Source of the DNA: Paenibacillus harenae DSM 16969
Lineage (GTDB): Bacteria > Bacillota > Bacilli > Paenibacillales > Paenibacillaceae
Direction: 5' to 3'
Assembly (NCBI RefSeq): GCF_000422465.1
Contig: NZ_KE383842.1
Span: 1,808,710 to 1,872,709 of the forward strand
DNA: 64,000 bases
Shown piece after piece: positions 1 through 9,204 of the stretch. Numbering within the stretch: the first letter of the stretch is position 1; each line of letters opens with the position of its first letter. The notes under the pieces are model-generated. The model did no database searches and was not told the DNA's origin. It was given only the letters and a program-made list of their open reading frames with translations. A program made the position numbers and the translations under genes.

Positions 1-21
1 TTCAACGGCATTTCTGCCGTT
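1..21. repeat. Partial unit of the 51-bp hairpin repeat (type B) at the window edge
   Basis: The first 21 bases carry the palindrome AACGGCA-TTTC-TGCCGTT, the same hairpin that forms the core of the 51-bp tandem array at 52029-52255. The bases after it do not continue the 51-bp unit, so this is probably the right-hand end of another array or a lone copy lying mostly outside the window. Confidence 0.7.
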
Positions 22-145
22 CATTCGCGCGTTACCCTGCATTTTGTATGGTGGATTGCCGATCTTTCGGGAAGTGAAACGCATGAAGTTCCCAAAACTC
101 TATCCACAATTCTTAGGGTTATATAATTTCCAAAAAAAAGAAAAA

Positions 146-185
146 AGAGCTGTTCAAGCCGCATTTACTGCGGAGGAACAGCTCT
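146..185 (-). terminator. Rho-independent terminator after the GH3 gene
   Basis: The arms AGAGCTGTTC and GAACAGCTCT are perfectly complementary and enclose a second small hairpin (CCGC/GCGG). On the minus strand they are followed by a long T-rich tract. The position, 26 bases beyond the GH3 stop, fits the end of the GH95-GH3 transcript. Confidence 0.8.
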
Positions 186-210
186 GTCACCAGAACGTAT
201 ACTCGCGTTA

Positions 211-3039
211 TTAAAGCATACGGAAGCTGCTTAGCTTCACGCTGCCGCTGAGCCCGATAACGAAATCGCCTGCGGGATTTGCATAAGGCAGCTCCATTCT
301 AACGGTCTGCCATTCTTGCTCGCCGCCCGCTTTAACTGCACATGAACCGATAACATCGCCCGCTTCGCCGCCGATGCGGACCGTAAGCTTGCCGCCCTCG
401 GCGCCTCCGCATACCCGCGCTTCCACTCCGGCTAATCCGCCCGGCCAATCAACGCCGGCAAATTTAATCCAGCCCTCGGCTCCGGATAGGCGAACGCATG
501 TACCGCCTTCCTTGCTCTCATCCAGATAAACGCCCGAGTAATCGTCATAGTTTTCCGCACGGGTCTGCAGGGTCAGATTCCTTGCGGGAATCGTCTCGCC
601 GGCAATCCGGATGGACGCGGAAGCCAACACGACCGCCGACGAACCCCCCGCCATAAACGTATAGTCTGCCGTCTCCAGACAGAAACGGTCGCGGGTGACG
701 TCCCACATCGCCAGTTCTTCGGCCGGAACGACGAGCTGAACCGCTTTGGTCTCGCCCGGCTGCAGGGTTACGCGCGTAAATCCGACCAGCTTCTTCAGCG
801 GCCGCTCAACTCTGGAGCCCTCTACCCGAACATACAGCTGGACGACCTCGTCTGCCGTTACGCCGGATTCATTCGTCACCTGAAGCGCTGCGGTCACTCT
901 TCCGTCTATGCTGTCTGCGTTATTCGTCAGTTCAAGATCACCGTAGCGGAATGAGCCGTAGCTCAGGCCGTGACCGAACGGATATAACGGTTCGCCATCG
1001 AAGTACAAATAGGTCCGTTTTCCTTTTATAATATCGTAGTCCATCAGATCGGTCAGCTGCTCTTCGGATTTGTACCATGTCATATTCAAGCGGCCGGCAG
1101 GCGAGTAATCGCCGAACAGCACGTCGGCAAGCGCATTGCCGAGTTCTTGTCCCGCATGCGACAAGTAGACGACCGCCGGAATTTGTCCGTTCACCTCGTT
1201 CATCGCGAACGGGTAGCTGCCGACGACAACCACGACGGTATTCGGATTCGCCGCATATACGGCGCTGATCAATGCGTTCTGCGAGGCTGCCAGTTCCAGG
1301 CTCGGACGGTCGATTTCCTCTTTGCCGTTAATGAGCGGATTGTTGCCGACGATGACAACCGCCGTATCTGCGGTCTTCGCCGCTTCCACCGCTTCCGCGA
1401 TGCCGTCCTTCACGATATCCTTCATGAACAGTTCTTCCGTGCCGATCGTTCCTTCTTCCTTTACTTGAAGAGAGCCCGCTCCTGCGTTCGGAGCCGTTAC
1501 CGGCTTGCCGTTCCAGGTTCTGATCGCGAACCGGTTGTCACCGTGCTCTTCAAGCTTGAATACCTCTTTCACGAACCAGCCGAAAGCTTCTTCAGCCGCC
1601 GCGGCGATGTTCACATCGTCGGCGCTTGTCAGCAGCTTGCCGGATGTCTGGTTCTCCAGCGTATAGCTGCCCCAGCCCCAATCGGTCACTTCGAAAATAT
1701 CGCCATCAGCAGCCGTGCCGGCTGCCTGCAATTTGTTCCCGTTTGCCTCAGAAGCCTTCAGCGCCTGTCCGTTGGCTGCCGATCTTAGAACAATGCGGTC
1801 GCTGCCGCTGCTGTACGTGACCGTTTTTCCTTCCAGCTTGCTTCTAATGCCCTCAAGAGGCGTAACCTTATACGGCAGCGAGCCCGAGTACCAGTCGCGG
1901 TATACGACATCGGCAAGCGGCCCGATCACCGCCACGCTGCTTAGCTTCTCTTTGTTAAGCGGCAGCGCTCGGTTCTCGTTCTTGAGCAATACGATCGACT
2001 CGCGCGCAGCCTGCAGCGACAATTGGGCATGCTCCGGCGCGCACAGCTTCGATTCAGGCACATTCGCATATGGAACCTGTTCCGCCGGGTCGAATTCGCC
2101 GAGACGGAAACGGACGCGGAAGGTGTTGGTCAGCGCCTTGTCCAAATCCTGCTCGGATAGAAGGCCTTCCGCCAACGCTTCGCGGATCGCGGCGCAGGAT
2201 TTGTCCTTGTCATCCGTAATGCTGTCGATTCCCGCTTTAATCGAATGCGCAACCGCTTCTTTGTAGTTGTCGTAATAGCGGTGATCGTTCACGATACCGA
2301 GCAAATCGCCCGCATCGCTGACGATGAATCCGTTCATGCCCCACTCGCCCTTTACCACCTTATTGACATCCTCATGCAATATCGTCGGCGTGCCGTTGAC
2401 GGAATTATACGAGGTCATCATGGAATGCGCCCCGCCTTTCACGAAGGCAGGCTTGAACGCGGCTTGATAATATTCCTTCATATTGCGCGGATCGATGCTG
2501 GCCGAGCAGCTGCCGCGGTTAATTTCATTATTGTTCCCGATAAAATGCTTCAACGTCGCCACCGCTTTGAAATATTGCGGATGATCGCCTTGAATCCCTT
2601 GGACGAGCGAAGCCGTCAGCTCGCCGGTAAGCTTCGGGTCCTCGCCGTAGGCTTCCTCGGTGCGGCCCCAGCGCGGATCGCGCTCCATATCGACGGTCGG
2701 CGCCCAAAGCGTCAGCCCGTTGATCTCGGGGTTTCGCTGGAAGTAGACGCGTGCTTCGTCTCCGATAACAGACCCGATTTCCTTCATCAGCTCGGGATTC
2801 CATGTACAACCGAGGCCGACCGGCTGAGGGAACGTTGTCGCTTCGCCAAGCCATGCCATGCCGTGCGCTGCCTCGGTGCCGTGTTTATAAGCTTTCACTC
2901 CGAGACGCTCGATCGCGGGCTGGTACTGTACCATCGATTCGATTTTTTCTTCGAGCGTAAATCTGGACACAAGATCAGTTACCCGCTCCTCGAGCGGAAG
3001 CTGAATATTTTCAAACGGAAACCGTGTATTCGTCGTCAT
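211..3039 (-). CDS. Glycoside hydrolase family 3 beta-glycosidase with inserted trefoil-like domain and C-terminal carbohydrate-binding module
   Basis: A 942-residue GH3 enzyme that should remove beta-linked terminal sugars (glucosidase or xylosidase type). No signal peptide is visible, so it probably acts on imported oligosaccharides. The GH3 barrel fills roughly residues 1-330, with the KH motif near 165 and the nucleophile in FIVSDAGDL (Asp242). The C-terminal alpha/beta domain is interrupted at about 410-540 by a block with fascin/beta-trefoil character (LRSAANGQALKAS, LENQTSGKLL). A fibronectin-III-like domain follows, then a CBM6-like tail (about 830-942). It is the last gene of a two-gene unit, 22 bases after the GH95 gene, with a good ribosome site (GAGGAGAG). 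The family is secure; the substrate is not. Confidence 0.93.
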   Translation of the reverse strand: MTTNTRFPFENIQLPLEERVTDLVSRFTLEEKIESMVQYQPAIERLGVKAYKHGTEAAHGMAWLGEATTFPQPVGLGCTWNPELMKEIGSVIGDEARVYFQRNPEINGLTLWAPTVDMERDPRWGRTEEAYGEDPKLTGELTASLVQGIQGDHPQYFKAVATLKHFIGNNNEINRGSCSASIDPRNMKEYYQAAFKPAFVKGGAHSMMTSYNSVNGTPTILHEDVNKVVKGEWGMNGFIVSDAGDLLGIVNDHRYYDNYKEAVAHSIKAGIDSITDDKDKSCAAIREALAEGLLSEQDLDKALTNTFRVRFRLGEFDPAEQVPYANVPESKLCAPEHAQLSLQAARESIVLLKNENRALPLNKEKLSSVAVIGPLADVVYRDWYSGSLPYKVTPLEGIRSKLEGKTVTYSSGSDRIVLRSAANGQALKASEANGNKLQAAGTAADGDIFEVTDWGWGSYTLENQTSGKLLTSADDVNIAAAAEEAFGWFVKEVFKLEEHGDNRFAIRTWNGKPVTAPNAGAGSLQVKEEGTIGTEELFMKDIVKDGIAEAVEAAKTADTAVVIVGNNPLINGKEEIDRPSLELAASQNALISAVYAANPNTVVVVVGSYPFAMNEVNGQIPAVVYLSHAGQELGNALADVLFGDYSPAGRLNMTWYKSEEQLTDLMDYDIIKGKRTYLYFDGEPLYPFGHGLSYGSFRYGDLELTNNADSIDGRVTAALQVTNESGVTADEVVQLYVRVEGSRVERPLKKLVGFTRVTLQPGETKAVQLVVPAEELAMWDVTRDRFCLETADYTFMAGGSSAVVLASASIRIAGETIPARNLTLQTRAENYDDYSGVYLDESKEGGTCVRLSGAEGWIKFAGVDWPGGLAGVEARVCGGAEGGKLTVRIGGEAGDVIGSCAVKAGGEQEWQTVRMELPYANPAGDFVIGLSGSVKLSSFRML

Positions 3040-3061
3040 GTTCGGTTACTCTCCTCTTCTT

Positions 3062-5428
3062 TCATGGTGTAAGCTCATACCATTCCTTCTCTTTCGTCGC
3101 GAAAGGCTTAGTCCCATCGATTACCGTACCGTCCGGCAACCGGACCGACACCCCGTCCTTGCAGCCAATGCTGCAATCCGAGCCGTGCGTGGAATAGACG
3201 CGCCCCGCTTTCAGCTTGCCATCCGCCCATTCGATATCCACGACAAATCCGCCTCTAGCCTTGAGGCCTCTAACGAACCCGTTAGGCCATGCGGATGGAA
3301 GAGCGGGAAGCAGTTCAATCCGGCCCAGATGGCTTTGCAGCAGCAGCTCGGCAATGCCCGCCGCGCCGCCGAAATTGCCGTCGATCTGGAACGGCGGATG
3401 GTCATCGAACAGATTAGGGTGCGTCGAACGCGCGAGCAGCGTATGGATAAAGCGGTAAGCCGTCTCGGCATCCTCCAATCGGGCGTACAAGTTGATGAGC
3501 CAAGCGCAGCTCCAGCCTGTGTGGCCTCCGCCGTTCCGGATCCGGCTCGCAAGCGACAGTCTTCCCGCCTCAAGAAGCGCCGGCGTTGCTTCCTTATTAA
3601 TCGACGTCCCCGGATATAACCCGTAGAGATGAGACACATGCCGATGGCCCGGCTCATGCTCCTTGAACAGCTCATGCCATTCCTGCAGCAGCCCGCCTTG
3701 CGATATTTGCAGCGGCGGTATTTTGGCAAGCGCGCCTTCGATCCTTTCAACCAGCTCCTTATCCAGCTGGAGAATGCCCGCGGCCGTTACGCAATGCTCG
3801 AAGAGCTCGCGGATAAGCGTAATATCCATGGCCGACGACTCCGCTACGCTGCTTACCCCGCCGTCCGCAGTAACGAATTTGTTCTCCGGAGACGTCGAAG
3901 GCGAGGTAATGAGCCGGCCTTCCCCGTTGTCATGCAGCCAGTCCAAGCAAAATAACGCCGCGCCCCGCATGATCGGATAAGCTCTTTCCCGCAAGAACGA
4001 TTCGCTCGGATTAAATAAATAATGCTCCCATAAATGCTGAGTCAGCCACACGCCGCCAAGCGGCCAGAAAGCCCAGCTCGGATGGCCCGCGGTCGGTGTG
4101 GATGTGCGCCACAGATCTACATTGTGGTGAGCGGCCCAGCCTTGGCTGTTGTAATGAATGGCTGCCGTACGCGCGCCGTTGAGGCTGAGCTCCTCGATCA
4201 TTTGGAACAAAGGCTCATGGCACTCGCTTAAATGACCGGTTTCCGCCGGCCAATAGTTCATTTGCGTATTGATATTCGTCGTATAATCGCTGTTCCAAGG
4301 CGGTTGGACGCGGTCATTCCATATTCCCTGAAGGTTCGCCGGCTGCGTTCCCGGCCGCGAGCTTGCCATCAGCAGGTAACGTCCATACTGGAAATATAAC
4401 GCCTCCAGCTGCGGATCTCGCCCCCCCTGCTTGTAGGCTTCCAACCGTTCATCCGTGGGCAGCAGCCCGTTCGGCGATTGCCCGAGGTTAAGCTGGACGC
4501 GGCGGAACATGCTGCGGTGATCGCGAATATGGCGCTCGCGAAGCTCCTCGTAACCGAGCGCCCTCGCCTTGTCCAGTATGCGGTTGTTCGTTTCCCGCAG
4601 CCTGTCTTCGCTCTTATCCGGCTGGCGGTCAAATCCCGCGAAGCTCGTAGAGGCGCTTAACATAAACGTTACCGCGCGCGCCCCGCGTACCGACAATTGA
4701 TGGTCCTCGCCGACGGATGCCGTTCCCCCGTCCGTCATGACCTGAAGGCCGACCTGGAACGTTATGCCGCGGTCCGCTTCATATTGAACGGAGAGCGGAT
4801 GATCGCCTCTATAATTGTCCGCCACATGGCTGGGACACCGCCCATGCAGCACGATGACGCCGCCGTCTTCCGCGGAAAGCGCGAACTGCACCTGCGACTC
4901 GAGCGCCGCAGTCAGCGAAAGCTGTTCATCGCCTTCCGCTTCATACCTCACGCACAGCACCTGATCCGCTGCGCTGACGAATGTCTCGCGCCGGTATTGC
5001 GAATTGCCGATTTGATAGCTTGCGGAAGCGATCCCGGTATCGATGTCAAGCATGCGTCTATAGCTGTCCTGTACTAGCGCGCCATTCCCTGCATGCTGCT
5101 CCACATACAGATCGCCCATCGGCTGGTATGATTCCGTATTCGTGCCCAGCATCTTGTCCTCGATCAGCTTCTCCGCCTCGACGAACCGTTTCTCCGCGAT
5201 GAGCTCGCGGGAGCGCTTCAAATAGCGCAGCGCCTCGTAATTGTTCGTATCGCGCGGAAAGCCCGACCATAGCGTATCTTCATTTAATTGAATGCGTTCC
5301 TTCTCCAGACCGCCGAATACCATGCCGCCAAGCCGGCCGTTGCCGATCGGCAGCGCTTCTTCCCATTTGGCTGCGGGCTGTTTATACCAGAGTGTCCACG
5401 GATGCTCCTGATATCTACCTTGTTCCAT
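3062..5428 (-). CDS. Glycoside hydrolase family 95 (alpha-L-fucosidase type)
   Basis: A 788-residue protein covering the whole GH95 architecture: N-terminal beta-domain starting around [15 protein letters not shown], (alpha/alpha)6 barrel, C-terminal beta-domain. Residues matching the catalytic set of characterised 1,2-alpha-L-fucosidases are present: the Asn pair in [10 protein letters not shown] (385, 387), Glu515 in TSPENKF and Asp683 in DGNFGG. The family also contains alpha-L-galactosidases, so the sugar is inferred. There is no signal peptide, suggesting cytoplasmic action. The ATG is preceded by AGGAG at good spacing, and a strong cre-like site lies just upstream. It is probably cotranscribed with the GH3 gene. 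Confidence 0.92.
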   Translation of the reverse strand: MEQGRYQEHPWTLWYKQPAAKWEEALPIGNGRLGGMVFGGLEKERIQLNEDTLWSGFPRDTNNYEALRYLKRSRELIAEKRFVEAEKLIEDKMLGTNTESYQPMGDLYVEQHAGNGALVQDSYRRMLDIDTGIASASYQIGNSQYRRETFVSAADQVLCVRYEAEGDEQLSLTAALESQVQFALSAEDGGVIVLHGRCPSHVADNYRGDHPLSVQYEADRGITFQVGLQVMTDGGTASVGEDHQLSVRGARAVTFMLSASTSFAGFDRQPDKSEDRLRETNNRILDKARALGYEELRERHIRDHRSMFRRVQLNLGQSPNGLLPTDERLEAYKQGGRDPQLEALYFQYGRYLLMASSRPGTQPANLQGIWNDRVQPPWNSDYTTNINTQMNYWPAETGHLSECHEPLFQMIEELSLNGARTAAIHYNSQGWAAHHNVDLWRTSTPTAGHPSWAFWPLGGVWLTQHLWEHYLFNPSESFLRERAYPIMRGAALFCLDWLHDNGEGRLITSPSTSPENKFVTADGGVSSVAESSAMDITLIRELFEHCVTAAGILQLDKELVERIEGALAKIPPLQISQGGLLQEWHELFKEHEPGHRHVSHLYGLYPGTSINKEATPALLEAGRLSLASRIRNGGGHTGWSCAWLINLYARLEDAETAYRFIHTLLARSTHPNLFDDHPPFQIDGNFGGAAGIAELLLQSHLGRIELLPALPSAWPNGFVRGLKARGGFVVDIEWADGKLKAGRVYSTHGSDCSIGCKDGVSVRLPDGTVIDGTKPFATKEKEWYELTP

Positions 5429-5441
5429 ATTCGTTGTCTCC

Positions 5442-5455
5442 TGTTATCGTTTTCA
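5442..5455 (-). promoter_or_regulatory. Candidate cre (CcpA) site upstream of the GH95-GH3 unit
   Basis: Read on the minus strand the site is TGAAAACGATAACA. It fits the catabolite-responsive-element consensus TGWAARCGYTWNCW at all but one position (A for Y). It lies 14 bases from the GH95 start codon, just ahead of the ribosome binding site, where bound CcpA would act as a block. Confidence 0.6.
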
Positions 5456-5560
5456 TTTTTTAGTTGGATAACGGTCATTATATATCATAACGGAATCTTC
5501 TTCCTGTGCAGTACCCGTAAGATTTCACGAAAATTCATATCATAATTAGTTCTTTTCATT

Positions 5561-5786
5561 CTATATAAGTTGAAATATAGATTTACATCAGCTGTTATCG
5601 CCGCGAGAGCAAATCATTCTTACGATCGCTGTTCCAGCCAAATTTGAATAGGCAACCCTAGTCAGGGTAACCATTTGGACTGCAAAAAACGGCCACTTCG
5701 TTTCTCCAATTTGCTCTCTCCGCTCTGCTCTCTCCGCTCTGCTCTCTCCGCTCCACGCTTTCGTTTCTTTCGTTCAACTTATATAG
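5561..5786. mobile_element. Miniature inverted-repeat element, family 1, copy 1
   Basis: A 226-bp non-coding block bounded by perfect 14-bp inverted repeats CTATATAAGTTGAA / TTCAACTTATATAG. A diverged second copy with the same order of internal blocks lies at 41267-41471. This copy carries a threefold 14-bp tandem repeat GCTCTCTCCGCTCT (5713-5754), which is single in copy 2. No ORF is inside. Together with the cre site and the terminator at 5796-5850 it accounts for the 5429-5864 gap. Confidence 0.75.
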
Positions 5787-5795
5787 CTGAATAGC

Positions 5796-5850
5796 AAAAG
5801 CTGTCCGTTAAAGGATTCCCGGATACCCGGATTCCCCAATCGGACAGCCT
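5796..5850 (-). terminator. Terminator after the sugar isomerase gene
   Basis: GCTGTCCG (5800-5807) pairs with CGGACAGC (5841-5848), with additional GGAAT/ATTCC pairing inside. On the minus strand the stem is followed by TTTT. It lies 15 bases beyond the isomerase stop codon. Confidence 0.65.
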
Positions 5851-5864
5851 ATTCTACTGTATGC

Positions 5865-6701
5865 TTACAAGCCTGCTGCGCCAAACACCTTGTCAAACCC
5901 GGCCTTGGAGCGTTTGATCAGCTCTTCGGGCGTTTGATTCGGCGCTTCGGCCGTTAAAATTTCCTGCGACACGGCTCCCTTGTAGCCGATGCTGTGAAGC
6001 GCCTTCAGAAACCCCGCCAAATCGATAACGCCTTCGCCCGGATAAATACGGCCGTTGTCGAGCGCTTCCTCTACCGGAACGTCCGGCGCATCGTTAATAT
6101 GAACATGCACGATCTGATCGGCGCGGAGCGCTTCGATATCGGCTACGGTTAAGCCGTTCGTGTACCAATGGTAAGCATCGAACAGAAGACCGACGTTGCT
6201 TTCTCCGATAGCCCCGATCCAGTCCAGCGTTTCCTCGAGCGTCCAAATAAACGGATTTGCAGAGCGCGTGCGCAGATGATGCGGCCCGACAAACTCGAGC
6301 CCGAGCCGAATGCCGTAAGCGCCGAGAATTTGCGCGCATGTGCGCAGGCGGCGAGTAGCCAGCGCCATGAAATGCGCAGCCTTTAAATCGGTTGAAGGCA
6401 GAATGTACGTGCAGCAGCTGGTACAACCGAGAGCCGCAGCCGCTGCAGCCGTCGAAGCCAGCTTTTGCACACCTTCAAGGAAGGCCTCTTCCGTCGTTCT
6501 CCATTCGACCGGCAATCCGATCGCGCCGATGACGACTCCGTTCTTCGACAGCAATTCACGGGCCTTCTCCGCCCCATGGCGCTGCACGAGCGCAGATGCG
6601 TCCAAATCCACCGCCTGAAATCCGTGCTCAGCCGCAAGCTCAATGAAACGCTCATCGCTTTCGATGCGGCCGAGCCCGGCACCTGTCAAACCTCTTAACA
6701 T
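5865..6701 (-). CDS. Sugar phosphate isomerase/epimerase family protein (xylose-isomerase-like TIM barrel)
   Basis: About 278 residues of the AP-endonuclease-2/xylose-isomerase-like fold. Characteristic segments are ELAAEHGFQAVDLDAS near the start, LGLEFVGPHHLR, LLFDAYHWYTNGL and HVHINDAPD, where the Glu, Asp and His residues would bind a divalent metal. The ATG at 6701 is chosen because GAGGGGGA sits directly upstream; the reading frame extends further 5' but would overlap the preceding gene. It follows the Gfo/Idh/MocA gene by 29 bases. Such pairs commonly oxidise and isomerise sugars or inositol-like polyols. The exact substrate cannot be read from the sequence. Confidence 0.85.
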   Translation of the reverse strand: MLRGLTGAGLGRIESDERFIELAAEHGFQAVDLDASALVQRHGAEKARELLSKNGVVIGAIGLPVEWRTTEEAFLEGVQKLASTAAAAAALGCTSCCTYILPSTDLKAAHFMALATRRLRTCAQILGAYGIRLGLEFVGPHHLRTRSANPFIWTLEETLDWIGAIGESNVGLLFDAYHWYTNGLTVADIEALRADQIVHVHINDAPDVPVEEALDNGRIYPGEGVIDLAGFLKALHSIGYKGAVSQEILTAEAPNQTPEELIKRSKAGFDKVFGAAGL

Positions 6702-6730
6702 GCCAATTCCCCCTCGCTTTTCATTTCGAA

Positions 6731-7807
6731 TCAGATCGTCCAATCGAGCTTCACTTCATTGCCCGTACGTGAAGATTCGTAGATGGCATCCAGCACGAGA
6801 TTGTTCGTAAATCCGGTCAAAGCCGACGTAATCGGCTGCTTGCCCTCGCGAATGCATGCCAGGAAATGCCGGCTGAGGCGCGCCCGCTCGCCTTCATCGT
6901 TCTCGGCTTTGCGCAGCTCGGTCTCGATCGGACGGTCGAATTTCTCCGTCAGCAGCTTGCCCTGAGAGCCGCGGTAGCTGGCGCCTCCCTCTGAGCCCAT
7001 CAAGTGGATAAACGGCGTATTATCCGTATCCATATGAACGGCCCAGCTCACTTCAAGCGACAACGTGCTGCCGTCCTCCATCTTGATCAATGCCGTCGCC
7101 AGATCCTCTACGTCGTAAGTGCCCTCCCAGTTCGGCTTGCCCCATGTGCCGATTCCTTTGCGGCTCGGGCCGAATTCCGCGTAAGTCGCCCCGTATACGG
7201 ATACCGGCTTCGGATTGCCCATCAAATACAGCGCAAGATCCAGCATATGCACGCCGATATCGATTAGCGGTCCGCCGCCGGATTGATCCATTTGCGTAAA
7301 CCAAGTGCCCCAGCCCGGTATGCCTTTGCGGCGGAACCAGCCTGTTTTGGCCGTATAAATTTTGCCGAGCTCGCCGCGCTCAACCTGTTCTTTAATTTGC
7401 ATCGGCACGGATTCCCAGCGCATCTGATGCCCGACCATCACGACGCTGTCCGACGTTTGGCTAGCTTTCAAAATTTGCTTGGCAGCTTCGCCGTTAATGC
7501 CCATCGGCTTCTCCAGCAGCACATGCTTACCTGCTTCAATCGCCTGAATAGCAAGCGGAGCATGGAATTGGTTCGGCACGCCGATTATGACAGCGTCTAC
7601 ATCCGAACGCCGGATCAGCTCCTCCGGAGACGCCGCGACGCCTGCGATGCCGTACTGCTTCGCCTTCGCTTCGGCAAGCGGCAGATAAGCATCCGTTATG
7701 GCTGTAATTTCGCACAAATCGGATAGTTTTGAGAACTCATTGGCGTGCACTCCGCCAATATTGCCTGCGCCTATAATGCCGATTCTGATTTTATCGTTAG
7801 CTATCAA
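6731..7807 (-). CDS. Gfo/Idh/MocA family NAD(P)-dependent oxidoreductase
   Basis: About 358 residues. The N-terminal Rossmann fold begins with IRIGIIGAGNIGGVHANEF, and the conserved catalytic-lysine motif appears as EKPMGINGEAAK. The middle carries the family signature DIGVHMLDLALYLMG (Asp and His). These enzymes oxidise or reduce sugars, sugar derivatives or inositols. A TTG start at 7807 is preferred because AGGAGG lies seven bases before it; the frame is open further upstream without a ribosome site. It is the first gene of a two-gene unit with the isomerase and is transcribed divergently from the AraC gene at 7998. Confidence 0.88.
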   Translation of the reverse strand: MIANDKIRIGIIGAGNIGGVHANEFSKLSDLCEITAITDAYLPLAEAKAKQYGIAGVAASPEELIRRSDVDAVIIGVPNQFHAPLAIQAIEAGKHVLLEKPMGINGEAAKQILKASQTSDSVVMVGHQMRWESVPMQIKEQVERGELGKIYTAKTGWFRRKGIPGWGTWFTQMDQSGGGPLIDIGVHMLDLALYLMGNPKPVSVYGATYAEFGPSRKGIGTWGKPNWEGTYDVEDLATALIKMEDGSTLSLEVSWAVHMDTDNTPFIHLMGSEGGASYRGSQGKLLTEKFDRPIETELRKAENDEGERARLSRHFLACIREGKQPITSALTGFTNNLVLDAIYESSRTGNEVKLDWTI

Positions 7808-7843
7808 TGAAATTCCTCCTGCATCAATTTTCGAAGGAAAGAC

Positions 7844-7901
7844 TTTGCAAAGGCAAAACCTCGCTTCGTAATCATGAGCCAAATGTTTTGCAATAGCAAA
7901 A
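7844..7901 (-). promoter_or_regulatory. Leader hairpins of the TTTTGC-GCAAAA type
   Basis: Two short inverted repeats, TTTGC-aaag-GCAAA (7844-7857) and TTTTGC-aata-GCAAAA (7886-7900), stand in the divergent region before the oxidoreductase ribosome site. Similar hairpins precede two other minus-strand genes, at 30056-30070 and 63966-63980. Confidence 0.4.
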
Positions 7902-7997
7902 TCTCAGCTCCCGTTATTTATGGTAGAATAAACGGTGACGGAAAGCGTGCTTGTTTTTCGAAATAAGTCTCATATTTTCGGAGGAATCCAATATTTT

Positions 7998-8879
7998 ATG
8001 ACCTACATACCCGCATATCTGAAAACGTATCCAAATATGAATACATCGTCTCCGCTGCATATAAGCATGAACCGTCTCTATCACGGGTTCCGGCCTCATC
8101 GCCACGATTTTTTGGAATTTTCCTTTGTCGTTGACGGAAGGGGCTCGGAATCGATCAACGACGACCGCCATCAGATGCTCCCCGGCACCTTCACGTTCGT
8201 GCTGCCTTACCAGGTCCATGAGCTGTTCACGGAGCCGGGCAGCACGTTGGTGCTGTATAACTGCATGTTCAGCATGGATCTCTTGCTGGAGCCGGGGCAG
8301 GATGACGGCTTGATGGATCTGATCGGCGAGCATACGCTGCCGCCTTTCGCACAGCTAAGCGGTACGGAAAACGAGCGCATGCTCTTTCTTGTCGAAGATA
8401 TGTACCGCGAATATAACGGTCAGGAGCCTTGGCGCCGTACGATGCTCCAGGTCAGGCTGAAGGAAATTTTAGCCAGCTTCGACCGTTACCGCCGGAAGAC
8501 AGCGCCCGGACAGACCGCCGCGAATCCGTTCTCCAAGTCGAGGACGTCCGTCTGGCCGATCATTCACCATATCCATCGTCATTACCAGGATGAGCTGGCC
8601 TTGTCCGACTTGGCGAACCGCTTCTCGCTCAGCGTCTCCCGAATTAGCGAGGTCATCAAGCTGACGACGGGTCAAACCTTTGTCCATTTTCTCCATGACC
8701 TGAGGCTGAGGCATGCCTGCAGCCTGCTCGTCTCCACCGACATGAGCGTTGCGGAAATCGCGCTCGAGGTTGGTTACGGCTCCTACAAAACATTTTCCCG
8801 CATCTTCCGCGAGACGAAGGGCGTCGTGCCGAAGGAGTATCGGAAGACGAAGCTGTCTCAGCAGAAAATGCAGCCCTAG
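7998..8879 (+). CDS. AraC family transcriptional regulator with N-terminal cupin sensor
   Basis: About 293 residues. The N-terminal cupin-like domain has the HRHDFLEFSFVVDG pattern, which would bind a sugar ligand. The C-terminal pair of helix-turn-helix motifs covers LSDLANRFSLSVSRISEVIK and MSVAEIALEVGYGSYKTFSR, ending in VPKEYRK. GGAGG lies upstream of ATG 7998; an in-frame GTG at 7935 has no ribosome site. It is divergent from the oxidoreductase-isomerase pair and is its likely regulator, perhaps also of the downstream GH95-GH3 unit. The inducer is unknown. Confidence 0.9.
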   Translation: MTYIPAYLKTYPNMNTSSPLHISMNRLYHGFRPHRHDFLEFSFVVDGRGSESINDDRHQMLPGTFTFVLPYQVHELFTEPGSTLVLYNCMFSMDLLLEPGQDDGLMDLIGEHTLPPFAQLSGTENERMLFLVEDMYREYNGQEPWRRTMLQVRLKEILASFDRYRRKTAPGQTAANPFSKSRTSVWPIIHHIHRHYQDELALSDLANRFSLSVSRISEVIKLTTGQTFVHFLHDLRLRHACSLLVSTDMSVAEIALEVGYGSYKTFSRIFRETKGVVPKEYRKTKLSQQKMQP

Positions 8880-8885
8880 CGGCAA

Positions 8886-8935
8886 AAGAAGGGCTTCCCC
8901 TACGCCGGCATGCAGCCGTAATGGAAGCCCTTCTT
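8886..8935. terminator. Hairpin between the AraC gene and the small membrane peptide
   Basis: A 13-bp perfect inverted repeat AAGAAGGGCTTCC / GGAAGCCCTTCTT with a 24-base interior. It sits between converging genes (AraC on plus, the 28-residue peptide on minus) and probably terminates both. T runs are short. Confidence 0.65.
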
Positions 8936-8946
8936 GCGGTAATGCG

Positions 8947-9033
8947 TCATTGGAAGACGGATAGAATGACAAATAAGATAGCTAGCAATGCGTAAATCAC
9001 AAGCGACACGATCATCAGGGTCCGCTTACTCAC
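8947..9033 (-). CDS. Small single-span membrane peptide (28 residues)
   Basis: A GTG start with AAGGAGAG seven bases upstream opens a 28-codon frame. It has a basic N-terminus (MSKRT) followed by an uninterrupted hydrophobic helix of about 20 residues (LMIVSLVIYALLAILFVILS) and a short VFQ tail. The strong ribosome site, the clean helix and its own downstream hairpin argue for a real gene. It resembles no family recognised here. One-pass peptides of this size often modulate membrane proteins, but nothing nearby shows a partner. Confidence 0.65.
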   Translation of the reverse strand: MSKRTLMIVSLVIYALLAILFVILSVFQ

Positions 9034-9204
9034 AGCGCTACTCTCCTTCCAGCACCGATTGGGCTATACACCATTATTGTATGTGCGTCGGGACAACGCG
9101 GAAATTGTCCGACTGAGAAAAATCGTCTATAGGCGTCATGGAATGAAGAGCGGACGCTTAACCTTCCTGTATCATCCATATGCGTACCCTGCCGATCGAA
9201 TACC

